A stretch of DNA of 64,000 nt from Sulfurospirillum_A sp029027265 (GTDB taxonomy: Bacteria; Campylobacterota; Campylobacteria; Campylobacterales; Sulfurospirillaceae): the NCBI GenBank assembly GCA_029027265.1, contig CP093061.1:806001-870000 (forward strand), given 5' to 3'. The notes under the pieces are model-generated. The model was not told the DNA's origin. It made no database searches and saw nothing but the letters and a program-made list of their open reading frames with translations. The translations under genes were made by a program, and so were the position numbers. The stretch's first letter is position 1. Every line of letters begins with the position of its first letter. Shown in pieces: positions 33,816-43,171 of this stretch.

Positions 33816-36136
33816 TTAGCAGCCTTTGCTGCATCTATAAAGATACTACCAATTTTATTGATATGGTCTTTATTATTTAAGATACCAGGATTAGTATTTA
33901 ACTTTCTCCATAGGTCTTCGTCGCTCATATGCTCATGACATCCCATACATACACCAGTTCTTTCCATCCTAACTCGCATATCTTGAGGCAGTGGAGCAGA
34001 AGCAGGCCAGTGAGTACCAACAGTTTGCAATTGTTTGCCATCTCTTGTTACTACTTGAGACCAGTCATAAGTCATGCCTGGAATTGCTGTCATTTGTGGT
34101 TGCTTGTTTTTAGCAATCATTTCGCCAGTTCTAAGATCTTGAAGTCCAACGTATTGGTCTTTTTCGTATCCTCTCATGAACTGTCCGTCTTGAATACCAT
34201 AACCTAAAGTTTTAGGGTTAGAGTGACAACTCTCACAAGTTCTAGCTTTTCTACCAGTAGTATGAGGTTGAACAGGAGCCATGTCAGTTCCCGCTACCAT
34301 TGAACCATTAGGACCATCAGGTACTTGTGCTTGCTTGTTAAGAATAATAGTCTTACCATCTGGTCCAATTACAGTAAATGTAACTTGACAACCAGGAATG
34401 ATAGGAGTAACTAGTCCTTCACCATTAATTCCTAGGATTGGGTCTTCCCATCTTAGGTAACTTCTAGTTTCACTTGCTTTACCAATTTGCTTAACACCTT
34501 TAGTGCCAAGAACTGATTCAAGAGTTTCACCATTTTTAGTGTGAGTACTACCACTAGCAATCCAATCTATTTTAGTCTTGCCTTTAGTATAGTCCACTTT
34601 TACGTGACAACCATAACACTGTGGAGCCCAATCAGCATGACAAGCGTAACACTCCATGTTATCCATATGTGCTTGAACTGAATCCATAGATACTTTTCCC
34701 TCTTTTGATTTCCAAGAGTTATTCTCATGCTTCTCTTTAAGTAGAGGAACAACTAAGTCTTTACCACTAGCCAAATGAGCTATAACTTCGTTAACACCTT
34801 TTTTCTTGATAACATTACCAAGTGGGTTACCACGAGTTGATAGTAAATATCCACCCTCTTTGTCATAAACTGTACCATAAGTCATCCATTCAGGAAGTGT
34901 TTGGTCTAGTCCTCTTGGTCCATCAGGAGTCTCAATTCCAAATTTTTCACCATATCCAATCTCTAATTCCCATGGATAATCTGTGTTTGTGCCGTGACAG
35001 TCAGAACACTCAATTTCAACTTGCGCTAGTGTTGTACCAAATATAGTACCATCACCATGCATATCAATAGATGTGTGACAATCTTGACAAGTCATACCTG
35101 CTTCAAAGTGAAGATCTGATTTTATATGAGAGTATCTCTTACCATGACTTTTTGGTTGACTTCCACCACTTGCAGTAACAGGTGAACCATAAGGTTGCTC
35201 CATCAAACCAACATAACTTGGTCCAATTCTTTTACCACGGTTATGACAGCTGTTACAAGTTTCAGGATGAAGACCACTAAACTCTTTGTCTCCAACTTTT
35301 ACTTTAGCTTCACGAGATGATTGCATAGTATGAACTAGAAGATGACCATGTTCTTTTGTATCAAAAGTTTTGTCTTCGCCTTCATATATACCTTCATTTC
35401 CATAAGGAATGTGACATGCACTACAGCCCATACCTCTCCAGTCGCCTCTACCTTTTCTACCTCTTACACCAATGTGACATCTTTGACAGTCACTTCTTTG
35501 GTAAGTAATAGAAGCAGCATAACCAAGCTCTTCATCATTCATCTTCTTCAAATCTTCTGGAGATTGAGGAGGAAGAGGAAGTTGTTTAAGCTCAGTAGGA
35601 AATTGGTCTGGGTATTTGTTCATCATGTTAACCATGTACTTCTTATAAGTATCAGTTCCCCAGTTTGGCTCTTGTCCATCTTCATCTTTTACGTCATAGT
35701 TAGCGAATTTAACTTTTTTAGTTGGTTCACTTCCCCATGAGTGTAGATTACCCTGAATTTTTCCAGCTTCTGTCTGCATAAGAGCTTTTTTCATGTTTGC
35801 CACAGTTGTTGCGTGACACATACCACAGGTTTTATCAGCTATCCAGATTGAACCTGGGTCTCTAACAAATGCTTCAAGCCCACCGGGATGATTTGGTGCA
35901 CCCTTGTGCGCCATCTCTTTCTTAGTAGCCGTTACATCACCACCATGACAAACAGTACAGCCATCAGGGTCATTAATCCCTGCGCCCAAGGCTTTAATCT
36001 GTTTCATCATGTCAGAATCTTGATGTCTAATATCTTCTAGTCCGTTGTGACACGACATACAGCCTTTATCAGCTGCATTTGCACCAATTGCGAATGCAAA
36101 GAACAAGAACATCATAAATATGCTTTTTTTTAGCAT
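33812..36136 (-). CDS. Dodecaheme c-type cytochrome
   Basis: A 774-residue periplasmic multiheme protein with twelve CxxCH sites: CMSCH, CTVCH, CGMCH, CQRCH, CSACH, CNSCH, CQDCH, CSDCH, CYACH, CYGCH, CESCH and CMGCH. A signal peptide (SIFMMFLFFAFAIGANAA) follows the ATG at 36136, which has AGGAGG in front; an upstream ATG at 36163 lacks a site. No CxxCK, so it is not NrfA-like. I cannot name the family or its substrate. Twelve hemes over such a length suggest electron transfer or storage, or a multiheme reductase for a sulfur or nitrogen compound. Heads a regulated operon. Confidence 0.9.
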   Translation of the reverse strand: MLKKSIFMMFLFFAFAIGANAADKGCMSCHNGLEDIRHQDSDMMKQIKALGAGINDPDGCTVCHGGDVTATKKEMAHKGAPNHPGGLEAFVRDPGSIWIADKTCGMCHATTVANMKKALMQTEAGKIQGNLHSWGSEPTKKVKFANYDVKDEDGQEPNWGTDTYKKYMVNMMNKYPDQFPTELKQLPLPPQSPEDLKKMNDEELGYAASITYQRSDCQRCHIGVRGRKGRGDWRGMGCSACHIPYGNEGIYEGEDKTFDTKEHGHLLVHTMQSSREAKVKVGDKEFSGLHPETCNSCHNRGKRIGPSYVGLMEQPYGSPVTASGGSQPKSHGKRYSHIKSDLHFEAGMTCQDCHTSIDMHGDGTIFGTTLAQVEIECSDCHGTNTDYPWELEIGYGEKFGIETPDGPRGLDQTLPEWMTYGTVYDKEGGYLLSTRGNPLGNVIKKKGVNEVIAHLASGKDLVVPLLKEKHENNSWKSKEGKVSMDSVQAHMDNMECYACHADWAPQCYGCHVKVDYTKGKTKIDWIASGSTHTKNGETLESVLGTKGVKQIGKASETRSYLRWEDPILGINGEGLVTPIIPGCQVTFTVIGPDGKTIILNKQAQVPDGPNGSMVAGTDMAPVQPHTTGRKARTCESCHSNPKTLGYGIQDGQFMRGYEKDQYVGLQDLRTGEMIAKNKQPQMTAIPGMTYDWSQVVTRDGKQLQTVGTHWPASAPLPQDMRVRMERTGVCMGCHEHMSDEDLWRKLNTNPGILNNKDHINKIGSIFIDAAKAAK

Positions 36137-36192
36137 ATTGTCCTCCTTTTTGAAATTTGTCATTTCTGACTTTTAAAATTTTACTCTTCCAT

Positions 36193-36211
36193 AGTGCCAA
36201 GAAAGTGCCAA
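36193..36211. promoter_or_regulatory. Candidate response-regulator site: AGTGCCAA direct repeat
   Basis: AGTGCCAA at 36193-36200 and again at 36204-36211, one helical turn (11 bp) apart, in the 149-bp gap between the divergent cytochrome and thioredoxin operons. Spacing fits OmpR-family dimers. Both operons encode such a regulator. Binding is inference. Confidence 0.5.
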
Positions 36212-36285
36212 TTGATTAAAATCAATATATTAAATTAATAATTAATTTACAATTAAGATAAAATTTATTTAGTAAGGAGAATTAA

Positions 36286-36759
36286 GTGAAATTACTATTT
36301 ATTACCATTTTAATAACATCATCTCTTTTTGGCTTTGGTACAGCTATTAAATGGATGTCAACACTAGAAGATGCAAAAGAGTTTGCTCAAGTTGAAAAAA
36401 AACCTATTTTACTTTTCATACACTCTACTGCTTGTTTCTATTGTACGGTTTTAGAAGAGAAAGTTTTTCCGGATAAGGGTTTGCAAGAGCATCTTAAAAA
36501 AGATTTTATACTTTTAGCCCTTGACGGCTCGACTGATGCAGATGCTTTTGAAGGTCAAGATGGACAAGCACCACCAAGATACATTACTAGTGTTACACCT
36601 GCTTTTTTCTTTATTGGACCAGATGAAGAGAAGCTAGGAGCAAGAGGAACTAAGCACATGGTAATATATGGTTATTGGACTATTGAAGAGCTAAAAGAGT
36701 GGTCAGATGATGCCCTTAAAAAGTTTAAAAGATATTATGGAGATAAATATGCTAAATAG
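36286..36759 (+). CDS. Exported thioredoxin-like protein
   Basis: A 157-residue protein starting at GTG 36286 behind AAGGAG. Signal peptide (LLFITILITSSLFGFG), then a Thioredoxin_7-type fold with HSTACFYCTVLEEKVF (CxxC) and the cis-Pro segment SVTPAFFFIG. The CFYC motif with the preceding Lys-rich start resembles periplasmic thiol-disulfide proteins of sulfur oxidisers. First gene of the plus-strand operon divergent from the 12-heme cytochrome; the next gene overlaps it by 11 bp. With two more thioredoxins across the promoter gap, the locus has three. Confidence 0.85.
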   Translation: MKLLFITILITSSLFGFGTAIKWMSTLEDAKEFAQVEKKPILLFIHSTACFYCTVLEEKVFPDKGLQEHLKKDFILLALDGSTDADAFEGQDGQAPPRYITSVTPAFFFIGPDEEKLGARGTKHMVIYGYWTIEELKEWSDDALKKFKRYYGDKYAK

Positions 36760-37081
36760 AGTTCTTTTTATCTTTACATGTACAGCTTTTTTTACATCAA
36801 CTTTGTTTGCTTTACAAAATGTAGCAGGACAAAAGTATTACCTCAAAAACTGTTCTGGGTGTCATGGTGCAGGTAACCGTGGTGGTGGACTTGCTAAAAG
36901 TTACGAGTGGAAAGAGTACTTCCAAAACGATGCAAAATTGATACTCTTTTTTCACGAAGAAGAGCCAAAAGCTTTGAAATATTTAAAAACAGATAAGTTT
37001 AAAAAACAGAGTAAAAAGATGATGAAGTTTTTGATAGAGTTTTCAAGTGACTCGCCAAATATACCCAGTTGTAATAATTAA
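36749..37081 (+). CDS. Small monoheme cytochrome c
   Basis: A 110-residue exported cytochrome. Signal peptide (VLFIFTCTAFFTSTLFA) and one heme site, NCSGCHGAGNRGGG, near residue 35; a C-terminal Met-rich helix (KKMMKFLIEF) may supply the distal ligand. I start at ATG 36749 behind GGAG, where the gene overlaps the thioredoxin stop by 11 bp; an ATG at 36707 would place the signal peptide 14 residues inside. Ends 17 bp before the next kinase. Likely electron carrier for this locus. Confidence 0.85.
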   Translation: MLNRVLFIFTCTAFFTSTLFALQNVAGQKYYLKNCSGCHGAGNRGGGLAKSYEWKEYFQNDAKLILFFHEEEPKALKYLKTDKFKKQSKKMMKFLIEFSSDSPNIPSCNN

Positions 37082-37098
37082 TCAGTTATGATGCAGTT

Positions 37099-39312
37099 AT
37101 GTCTTTAAGAAAAATTATTTTTATTATTTTTATTTTAGTTATAAATTTATTTGCTTCTTCAGCATCAAAAAATATTCTTTTGGTTCATTCATATCATAGA
37201 GGATACAAGTGGAGTGATGATGTTTCTAAGGTAATTGAGCGCAGATTTGAGAAAAGTGGTACTATCTCTTTAACTACTGTCTATATGGATACCAAAAAAG
37301 TAGCAACTTCTCTTTATTTTGATAAACTTTTTGAACTTTACGAAGAACAGTTTAGAGGAAGAGGTTTTGATTTAATCATAGCAGCTGATAACAATGCTTT
37401 GGAATTTGTCATAAGATACCATGAACACCTTTTTAAAAATTTACCAGTAGTTTTTTTAGGAATAAACAACTTTGATGAAGCTATGATTTATGAAAACAAT
37501 ATGCGTTCATATACAACAGGAGTTGTAGAAGCAGTTGATATTAAAAAAAATATTGATTTAATTTTAAAAATTCATCCAAGCTTAGAAAAACTAGTTATCA
37601 TAAATGACCGTTCTCGTACTGGTTATGCTTTAAAGAGAAATATTTTTCAAGTTTTACCAAAATACAAAGATAGGTTGAAATTTGAATACATAGATAATAT
37701 GGAGATTGGTGATTTAAAGAATAGAGTAAAAAATCTGACTTCTAAAACTGCAATTCTTTGGGTTCTTCTTTTTAAAGATAAAGCTGGAAAGTTTTTTACC
37801 CATAAAGAGAGCTTAATACAAGTAAGAGAGGTATCAAATGTTCCTATATATGGTTTGTGGGATTTTTATTTAGGGGAGGGCATTGTTGGTGGAGTTCTAA
37901 CAAGTGCAACTGCTCAAGCTCAAGCAGCTACAAATATGGTATCAAAAATATTAAAAGGGGCTAACCCAAGAAATATTCCTATTTTAACAAAGAGTCCAAA
38001 CAAATATATGTTTGATTATAATGAATTAAAAGAATACAACATAAAGATTCCAAATGATATAAAAATTTACGAAGAGATAAACAGACCATTTTCTTTTTAC
38101 GCAGAGTATAAACACTTGGTTTGGTTAACGCTTTTTGTTATTGTTGCTATTAGCATAATATTGATTTTGCTTGCAACTAATGTAGTAAGAAGAAAAAAGA
38201 TCGAATTAGCTTTGACAAATCAGTTAGAATTTATAGCTGTTTTGATGGATACTATACCAAATCCAATGAACTATAAGAACCTAAATGGACAATATGTAGG
38301 CTGTAATAAAGCTTTTGCAAATTTATTAGGAAAAAAAAGAGAGGACATTTTAGGAAAAAGTGTTTTTGATTTTTTCCCAAAAGAGTGGGCAAAAGAGCAG
38401 AGACAAACAGACAAAGAATTACTCAAAAAGAAAGCTACAGATAAGTTTGAAATGACACTTCACCTCCCAGATGGAAGTTCACGTGTTATGACTTATAACA
38501 AAGCAGTATATTCTAACATAGATGGACAAATTGGTGGTATAGTAACTGTTATGGATGATGTAACTGAGAGAAATCAGCAAAAGCAGTTTTTAATTCAACA
38601 GTCTAAATTAGCAGAAATGGGGGAAATGTTTGGAGCCATTGCTCATCAATGGAATGAGCCACTAGTTGAACTTTCAGCGATTTTACAAGATATGGAGTTT
38701 AGTTATACTCAAGGAGAGATGACCCAAGATTTGATACGCGGTTTTGTAAATGAATCTATGGTTCAGATTCAATACATGTCTCAAACACATAAGGACTTTA
38801 GAAACTTTTTGAAACCATCAACTAAAAAAAGAGTCTTTTGTGCAAAAAAAGCACTTGATGAGGTTTTGGAAATTATTGGAAGGCAAGTTTTTTATTCTCA
38901 TATTAAATTAACCGTTACATGTAAAGATGATTATGTAAAAGTTTTTGGTTATGAAAATGAGTTTAAACAAGTGCTTTTAAACATAATCAATAATGCAAAA
39001 AACAAGATAGTCTCTACAAAAAAAGGGAAAAATATAACTATACATGTAGAAGCAAAAAAAGATAGTGCACATATAGAGATAAAAGATGATGCAGGAGCAA
39101 TTCCAAAAGATATTATAGACTTTATATTTGACCCATATTTTACGACAACTAAGGATGGAACAGGTTTAGGTCTGTATATGGCAAAAGTAATTATAGAAGA
39201 TAAAATGGATGGCAAGATTGATGTGAATAACTATTTTGAAAATGCAATATTTAACATAATGGTACCAAATAGGGAGCAAAAGAATGAAGATTCTACTACT
39301 AGAAGACAATAA
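37099..39312 (+). CDS. Hybrid-input histidine kinase: ABC-binding-protein sensor, PAS, kinase
   Basis: A 737-residue kinase. After a signal segment, residues 22-320 look like a periplasmic ABC substrate-binding-type sensor (KNILLVHSYHRGYKWSDD, VVEAVDIKKNIDLILK). One TM lies at about 335-358. A PAS domain (residues 370-490, NPMNYKNLNGQYVGCNKAF) follows, then the H-box AIAHQWNEPLVELSAIL, N box IINNAKNKI and ATP-lid GTGLGLYMA. The H-box differs from the other kinase (NEP in place of RHP). Its end overlaps the regulator start by 29 bp. The ligand could be the TRAP substrate encoded downstream. Confidence 0.9.
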   Translation: MSLRKIIFIIFILVINLFASSASKNILLVHSYHRGYKWSDDVSKVIERRFEKSGTISLTTVYMDTKKVATSLYFDKLFELYEEQFRGRGFDLIIAADNNALEFVIRYHEHLFKNLPVVFLGINNFDEAMIYENNMRSYTTGVVEAVDIKKNIDLILKIHPSLEKLVIINDRSRTGYALKRNIFQVLPKYKDRLKFEYIDNMEIGDLKNRVKNLTSKTAILWVLLFKDKAGKFFTHKESLIQVREVSNVPIYGLWDFYLGEGIVGGVLTSATAQAQAATNMVSKILKGANPRNIPILTKSPNKYMFDYNELKEYNIKIPNDIKIYEEINRPFSFYAEYKHLVWLTLFVIVAISIILILLATNVVRRKKIELALTNQLEFIAVLMDTIPNPMNYKNLNGQYVGCNKAFANLLGKKREDILGKSVFDFFPKEWAKEQRQTDKELLKKKATDKFEMTLHLPDGSSRVMTYNKAVYSNIDGQIGGIVTVMDDVTERNQQKQFLIQQSKLAEMGEMFGAIAHQWNEPLVELSAILQDMEFSYTQGEMTQDLIRGFVNESMVQIQYMSQTHKDFRNFLKPSTKKRVFCAKKALDEVLEIIGRQVFYSHIKLTVTCKDDYVKVFGYENEFKQVLLNIINNAKNKIVSTKKGKNITIHVEAKKDSAHIEIKDDAGAIPKDIIDFIFDPYFTTTKDGTGLGLYMAKVIIEDKMDGKIDVNNYFENAIFNIMVPNREQKNEDSTTRRQ

Positions 39313-39946
39313 AAGACTCAATGAAACGATAGTTAAAAGACTTGAAGCAAAAGGTTTTGAAGTTCATAGTTTTTTAGATGGACAAAAAGCTTATGAGGCA
39401 ATTGACAATGGATATATCTGTTTTGTATTAGATATAAACGTACCATCACTAGATGGAACTGAACTTCTTAAGCACATAAGAGAATTCAATATGGATACTC
39501 CTGTTATTATTATTAGTTCTACTGTTGAACTTGATATCATTAAGCAGTCATATAACTATGGCTGTAATGATTATATAAAGAAACCATTTTTCATTGATGA
39601 ATTGGAAATAAAGATAGAGAAACTATGTAATATCGACCATGACCTTATTGAAATAACAAAAAGTTATGTTTTTAACTTTAAAGATAGTATATTAGATGTA
39701 AATGGAAAACAAGAACATTTGTCTCGTAAAGAGAGACTTCTTCTAAATCTACTTTTAGCTCAAAGAGGCAAAGTAGTCTCTTTTGATACTATACAAGCTA
39801 TCGTATGGGAGGGAAATTTTGCAAGTATTGATTCTATACGTTCTTTAGTAAGAAGAGTGAGAAAAAAAATCCCACTTGATTGTATTGATACCGCTGTTGA
39901 TGTAGGATATCTTTTTAAACAAGAGAAAGATTGTAACCAAAAGTAA
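39284..39946 (+). CDS. OmpR-family response regulator
   Basis: A 220-residue regulator with receiver pocket LEDNK, phospho-acceptor Asp in FVLDINVPSLDGTE, switch ISSTV and Lys in IKKPF, then a winged helix (SIDSIRSLVRRVRKKI). Overlaps the kinase gene by 29 bp, so they are coupled. It is followed at 104 bp by the TRAP operon, and a direct repeat gtaacca (39933, 39943) overlaps its stop upstream of that operon, a possible target. Same size as the regulator at 31969, and likely an old duplicate. Confidence 0.92.
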   Translation: MKILLLEDNKRLNETIVKRLEAKGFEVHSFLDGQKAYEAIDNGYICFVLDINVPSLDGTELLKHIREFNMDTPVIIISSTVELDIIKQSYNYGCNDYIKKPFFIDELEIKIEKLCNIDHDLIEITKSYVFNFKDSILDVNGKQEHLSRKERLLLNLLLAQRGKVVSFDTIQAIVWEGNFASIDSIRSLVRRVRKKIPLDCIDTAVDVGYLFKQEKDCNQK

Positions 39947-40049
39947 CCATAATCGTTAGTTGTTCATCTATAAACTCGTAATAAAATCAAATATCATATT
40001 CATTTCATATCTCACCGTTAAACTTGAGTAAATTCAAAAAGGAGAGAGT

Positions 40050-41111
40050 ATGAAAATAATAAAAGTTCTCGGAACTTTAGGTTTAGTAGCTGCATTAGCA
40101 ATTAGTGCACAAGCTGCTGAAAAAAAGGTTAAATGGAAGTTAGCAACTACATGGGGACCAACATTGACACCATTTGTAAATGCACCTATTAGAATGGCTG
40201 AAATGGTTGAGAAGATGAGTGGTGGAAATTTTACAATTCGTATAGATTTTTCAAATAAACATAAAGCACCATTTGGTGTTTTAGATATGGTTAAATTAGG
40301 ACAGTATGATATGGCGCACTCTGCATCATATTATTGGAAAGGTAAAGATATAAATCTATTGCCATTTACGAGCATGCCTTTTGGTTTAACAGCACCAGAA
40401 CAATATGCATGGTTTTATTATGGTGGTGGAATGGATTTGATGCAAAAAGCATACTCAAAACACAAAGTTTTATCATTCCCTGGCGGTAATACAGGAAATC
40501 AGATGGGTGGATGGTTTAGAAAAGAGATCAATTCATTAGATGATTTAAAAGGGCTAAAAATGAGAATCCCAGGATTTGCAGGAGAAATTTTTGCTCAACT
40601 TGGACTTACTGTTACAAATATAGCACCAGGTGAACTTTATACTTCATTAGAACGTGGTACTATTGATGCTCTTGAGTGGGTTGGACCGGGTATGGATATA
40701 AGAATGGGTTTTCATAAAGTAGCACCTTATTATTACACAGGATGGCATGAACCAGCTACAGAGCTACAGTTTCTCGTAAATAAAAAGAAATTTAACAAAC
40801 TTAGTGATAAAAATAAAGAGATTTTAAGAGTTGCTATGAGACTTTCTGCGTATGATATGTATATTGAAAACTATCATATGAGTTCAGAAGCATGGTCAAA
40901 AATTGCAACAGATTATTCAAATATAAAGATTAAAACTTTTCCAAAACCAGTTATGGATGCTATGAAAGCTGCCAATAAGAAGCTTTTAGCTGAAAAAACA
41001 AAAGGTCATCCACTTCTTAAAGAGATTTTAGATTCTCAAGATGCTTATAAGAAAAAAGCTAGAGAGTGGACTAAAATGTCAGACTATAACTATCTTAAAG
41101 ATAACCTGTAG
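40050..41111 (+). CDS. dctP: TRAP transporter substrate-binding protein, DctP/TakP type
   Basis: A 353-residue periplasmic receptor with signal peptide (LGLVAALAISAQAAE). DctP landmarks are LKGLKMRIPGFAGEI, SLERGTIDALEWVGPGMD and YYYTGWHEPATELQF. Very similar to the solo receptor at 27366. It heads an operon with DctQ and DctM, and a hairpin after it would keep receptor levels above those of the membrane subunits. Families with this signature bind 2-oxo acids or lactate; the D-lactate dehydrogenase-like gene downstream makes lactate a fair guess. Confidence 0.92.
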   Translation: MKIIKVLGTLGLVAALAISAQAAEKKVKWKLATTWGPTLTPFVNAPIRMAEMVEKMSGGNFTIRIDFSNKHKAPFGVLDMVKLGQYDMAHSASYYWKGKDINLLPFTSMPFGLTAPEQYAWFYYGGGMDLMQKAYSKHKVLSFPGGNTGNQMGGWFRKEINSLDDLKGLKMRIPGFAGEIFAQLGLTVTNIAPGELYTSLERGTIDALEWVGPGMDIRMGFHKVAPYYYTGWHEPATELQFLVNKKKFNKLSDKNKEILRVAMRLSAYDMYIENYHMSSEAWSKIATDYSNIKIKTFPKPVMDAMKAANKKLLAEKTKGHPLLKEILDSQDAYKKKAREWTKMSDYNYLKDNL

Positions 41112-41119
41112 TATAATTT

Positions 41120-41140
41120 CCAGCCATTTTATATGGCTGG
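41120..41140 (+). terminator. Hairpin between dctP and dctQ
   Basis: Arms ccagccat (41120-41127) and atggctgg (41133-41140), 5-nt loop, followed by gattt rather than a T-run. It is a partial terminator or 3' stabiliser typical of transport operons where the receptor is made in excess. Confidence 0.6.
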
Positions 41141-41203
41141 GATTTAATCAGAGAAACTTGTATAAGGTTTTTGTGATTAAATTTTATGGGCTTAAGGAAA
41201 ATT

Positions 41204-41740
41204 ATGTTGGTTAAATTGGAGAAGTTTTTTGATAAGTTTGCTGCTTTTATAGGCAATCTTACAGGAGTACTTATGGTACTTATGATGATAAATGTATTTT
41301 ATGATGTAATAATGAGATACTTTTTCAACACAGGTTCTATTGGTATGCAAGAGATGGAGTGGCATCTGTTCTCTGTAGTATTTTTATTGGGTATCTCTTA
41401 CTCACTAAATGAAGATGGTCATGTTAGAGTTGATGTTATATATGATAACTTAAATCATAAGAAAAAAGCTGTTATAAATATAGTGGGTACATTTCTATTT
41501 TTAATCCCATTTGCAGCACTTATTGGTTTTGGTTCACTTGAATTTGTTTATGAAGCATTTGAAACAATGGAAATAAGCGGAGACCCAGGAGGTCTTACTC
41601 ACAGATGGATTATAAAAGCATTTGTACCTGGTTCTATGGCTCTTTTATCTTTTGTAGCTATTGGGTTTATTATAAAAAACATTAATATCTATAGAGGTGT
41701 TCATGGTCATGGGCATGAACATCAGGAGACAACAGTATGA
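41204..41740 (+). CDS. dctQ: TRAP transporter small membrane subunit DctQ
   Basis: A 178-residue subunit with four transmembrane helices (TGVLMVLMMINVFYDVIM, EWHLFSVVFLLGISYSL, VGTFLFLIPFAALIGFG, GSMALLSFVAIGFII) and the family motif around GMQEMEWHLF. The C-terminal tail is His-rich (HGHGHEHQE), which could bind metal. ATG 41204 is preceded by AAGGA; ATG 41186 would add six residues. It ends 4 bp into dctM. Partner of dctM and the receptors. Confidence 0.9.
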   Translation: MLVKLEKFFDKFAAFIGNLTGVLMVLMMINVFYDVIMRYFFNTGSIGMQEMEWHLFSVVFLLGISYSLNEDGHVRVDVIYDNLNHKKKAVINIVGTFLFLIPFAALIGFGSLEFVYEAFETMEISGDPGGLTHRWIIKAFVPGSMALLSFVAIGFIIKNINIYRGVHGHGHEHQETTV

Positions 41741-43086
41741 TTGGTATAGTAATGTTTTTTGTAGCGCTTTGTGCGTTACTGTTTGGCTTCCCTGTTGCTT
41801 TTACGTTTGGTGCAGTCTCTGTTGTTTTTGGTTTTGTAGCTGGTTTTTTTGAAGCAGCTGGTAATGAAGAGACTATTTTAGAAGGGCTTCAGTATGGAGT
41901 CGATATGTTTGCTTTTATGCCTCATCGTATCTGGGCTATTATGAACAATACTATTTTGATGGCAGTTCCACTGTTTATTTTTATGGGAATTATACTTCAA
42001 AAGAGTAAATTGGCTGAAAAACTTTTAGAGTCAATGGGTTATCTTTTTGGAGAGATTCGTGGTGGTGTTGCTATTAGTACAGTTTTAGTTGGTTCACTTC
42101 TCGCAGCTTCAACAGGAGTTGTTGGAGCAAGTGTTGTTGCCATGGGTGTTATCTCACTGCCTGTAATGCTTAAATATAAATACCAAAAAGAGTTAGCAAC
42201 TGGTACTATCTGTGCTTCTGGAACTCTAGGACAGATTATCCCACCTTCTATTGTACTTATTATCTTGGGTGATGTTTTCCAAGTACCTGTTGGGGACTTG
42301 TTTCAAGCGGCAGTTTGGCCAGGATTATCTTTGGTTATTGCGTATATTATTTATATACTTATATATTCTTATATTAAAAAAGATGTTGCTCCTGCTATCG
42401 TTCTTGAAGGAAATCAAGGTTCAAAAGCAAAACAAATTTTTAAAGCACTTCAGGCAATTATTCCTCCTTTAGTTTTAATTGTTCTTGTTTTAGGTTCTAT
42501 TTTTATGGGAGTAGCAACTCCAACAGAATCAGCAGCCGTAGGTGGCGTTGGTGCTATGCTTTTGGCGCTTATTTATAGAGAGTTCTCTTTTAATATGGTT
42601 CATCAGGCTTCACTTGAAACAGTGAAGATAACAGCTATGGTTTTTGGTATTCTCATAGGCGCTACTGCATTCTCAATGGTATTTACGTATACTGGTGGAG
42701 ATATGATAGTAGAAGAGTTTATGCTTGGACTTCCTGGTGATAAGTGGGGCTTTATACTTCTTTCAATGCTCGCAATTATGATACTTGGTTTTTTCATTGA
42801 TTTCATTGAAATTTCATATATTATCGTTCCTATTTTGGTTCCAATTGCTGAAGCTATCGGTATCAATCCAGTTTGGTTTGCAATTTTGATTGCTATGAAT
42901 TTACAAACATCATTTTTGACACCACCGTTTGGATTTAGTCTATTTTACCTTAAAGGTGTTTCACCTCCTGAAGTAAAAACAACTCATATCTACAAGGGTG
43001 TTATACCTTTTATTGTTATTCAAGTAGCGGTTTTACTACTACTTACTTTTTATCCAGAAATTTTTGGCATCAGCCAAACATTTTAA
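41737..43086 (+). CDS. dctM: TRAP transporter large membrane subunit DctM
   Basis: A 449-residue channel subunit with about twelve hydrophobic helices, the ASTGVVGASVVAMGVISLPVM region and ICASGTLGQIIPPSIVLII, both typical of DctM, and a second TPTESAAVGGVGA segment. Uptake is driven by Na+, as is usual for the family. Starts inside the dctQ stop (ATGA) and ends just before a terminator. Together with DctQ it should serve the receptor at 40050 and perhaps also the solo one at 27366. Confidence 0.94.
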   Translation: MIGIVMFFVALCALLFGFPVAFTFGAVSVVFGFVAGFFEAAGNEETILEGLQYGVDMFAFMPHRIWAIMNNTILMAVPLFIFMGIILQKSKLAEKLLESMGYLFGEIRGGVAISTVLVGSLLAASTGVVGASVVAMGVISLPVMLKYKYQKELATGTICASGTLGQIIPPSIVLIILGDVFQVPVGDLFQAAVWPGLSLVIAYIIYILIYSYIKKDVAPAIVLEGNQGSKAKQIFKALQAIIPPLVLIVLVLGSIFMGVATPTESAAVGGVGAMLLALIYREFSFNMVHQASLETVKITAMVFGILIGATAFSMVFTYTGGDMIVEEFMLGLPGDKWGFILLSMLAIMILGFFIDFIEISYIIVPILVPIAEAIGINPVWFAILIAMNLQTSFLTPPFGFSLFYLKGVSPPEVKTTHIYKGVIPFIVIQVAVLLLLTFYPEIFGISQTF

Positions 43087-43097
43087 AACTTAAATAA

Positions 43098-43124
43098 AAT
43101 AAGGAGGAAGATACCCTCCTTATT
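43098..43124 (+). terminator. Terminator after dctM
   Basis: Arms aataaggagg (43098-43107) and cctccttatt (43115-43124), 7-nt loop, then tattaat. Confidence 0.75.
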
Positions 43125-43171
43125 TATTAATATCATACAAATTTTATATTTAATAATATAGGACCATAATT

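Noticed and set aside
33929..35740. Plus-strand ORFs opposite the 12-heme cytochrome
   Set aside because: Shadows of the Cys/His-rich coding strand; no ribosome sites and no family features.
33812..36136. NrfA nitrite reductase or octaheme sulfite reductase
   Set aside because: Twelve plain CxxCH sites, no CxxCK, and the wrong heme number for either.
42251..42866. ORFs inside dctM on other frames
   Set aside because: Shadow frames of a hydrophobic membrane gene.
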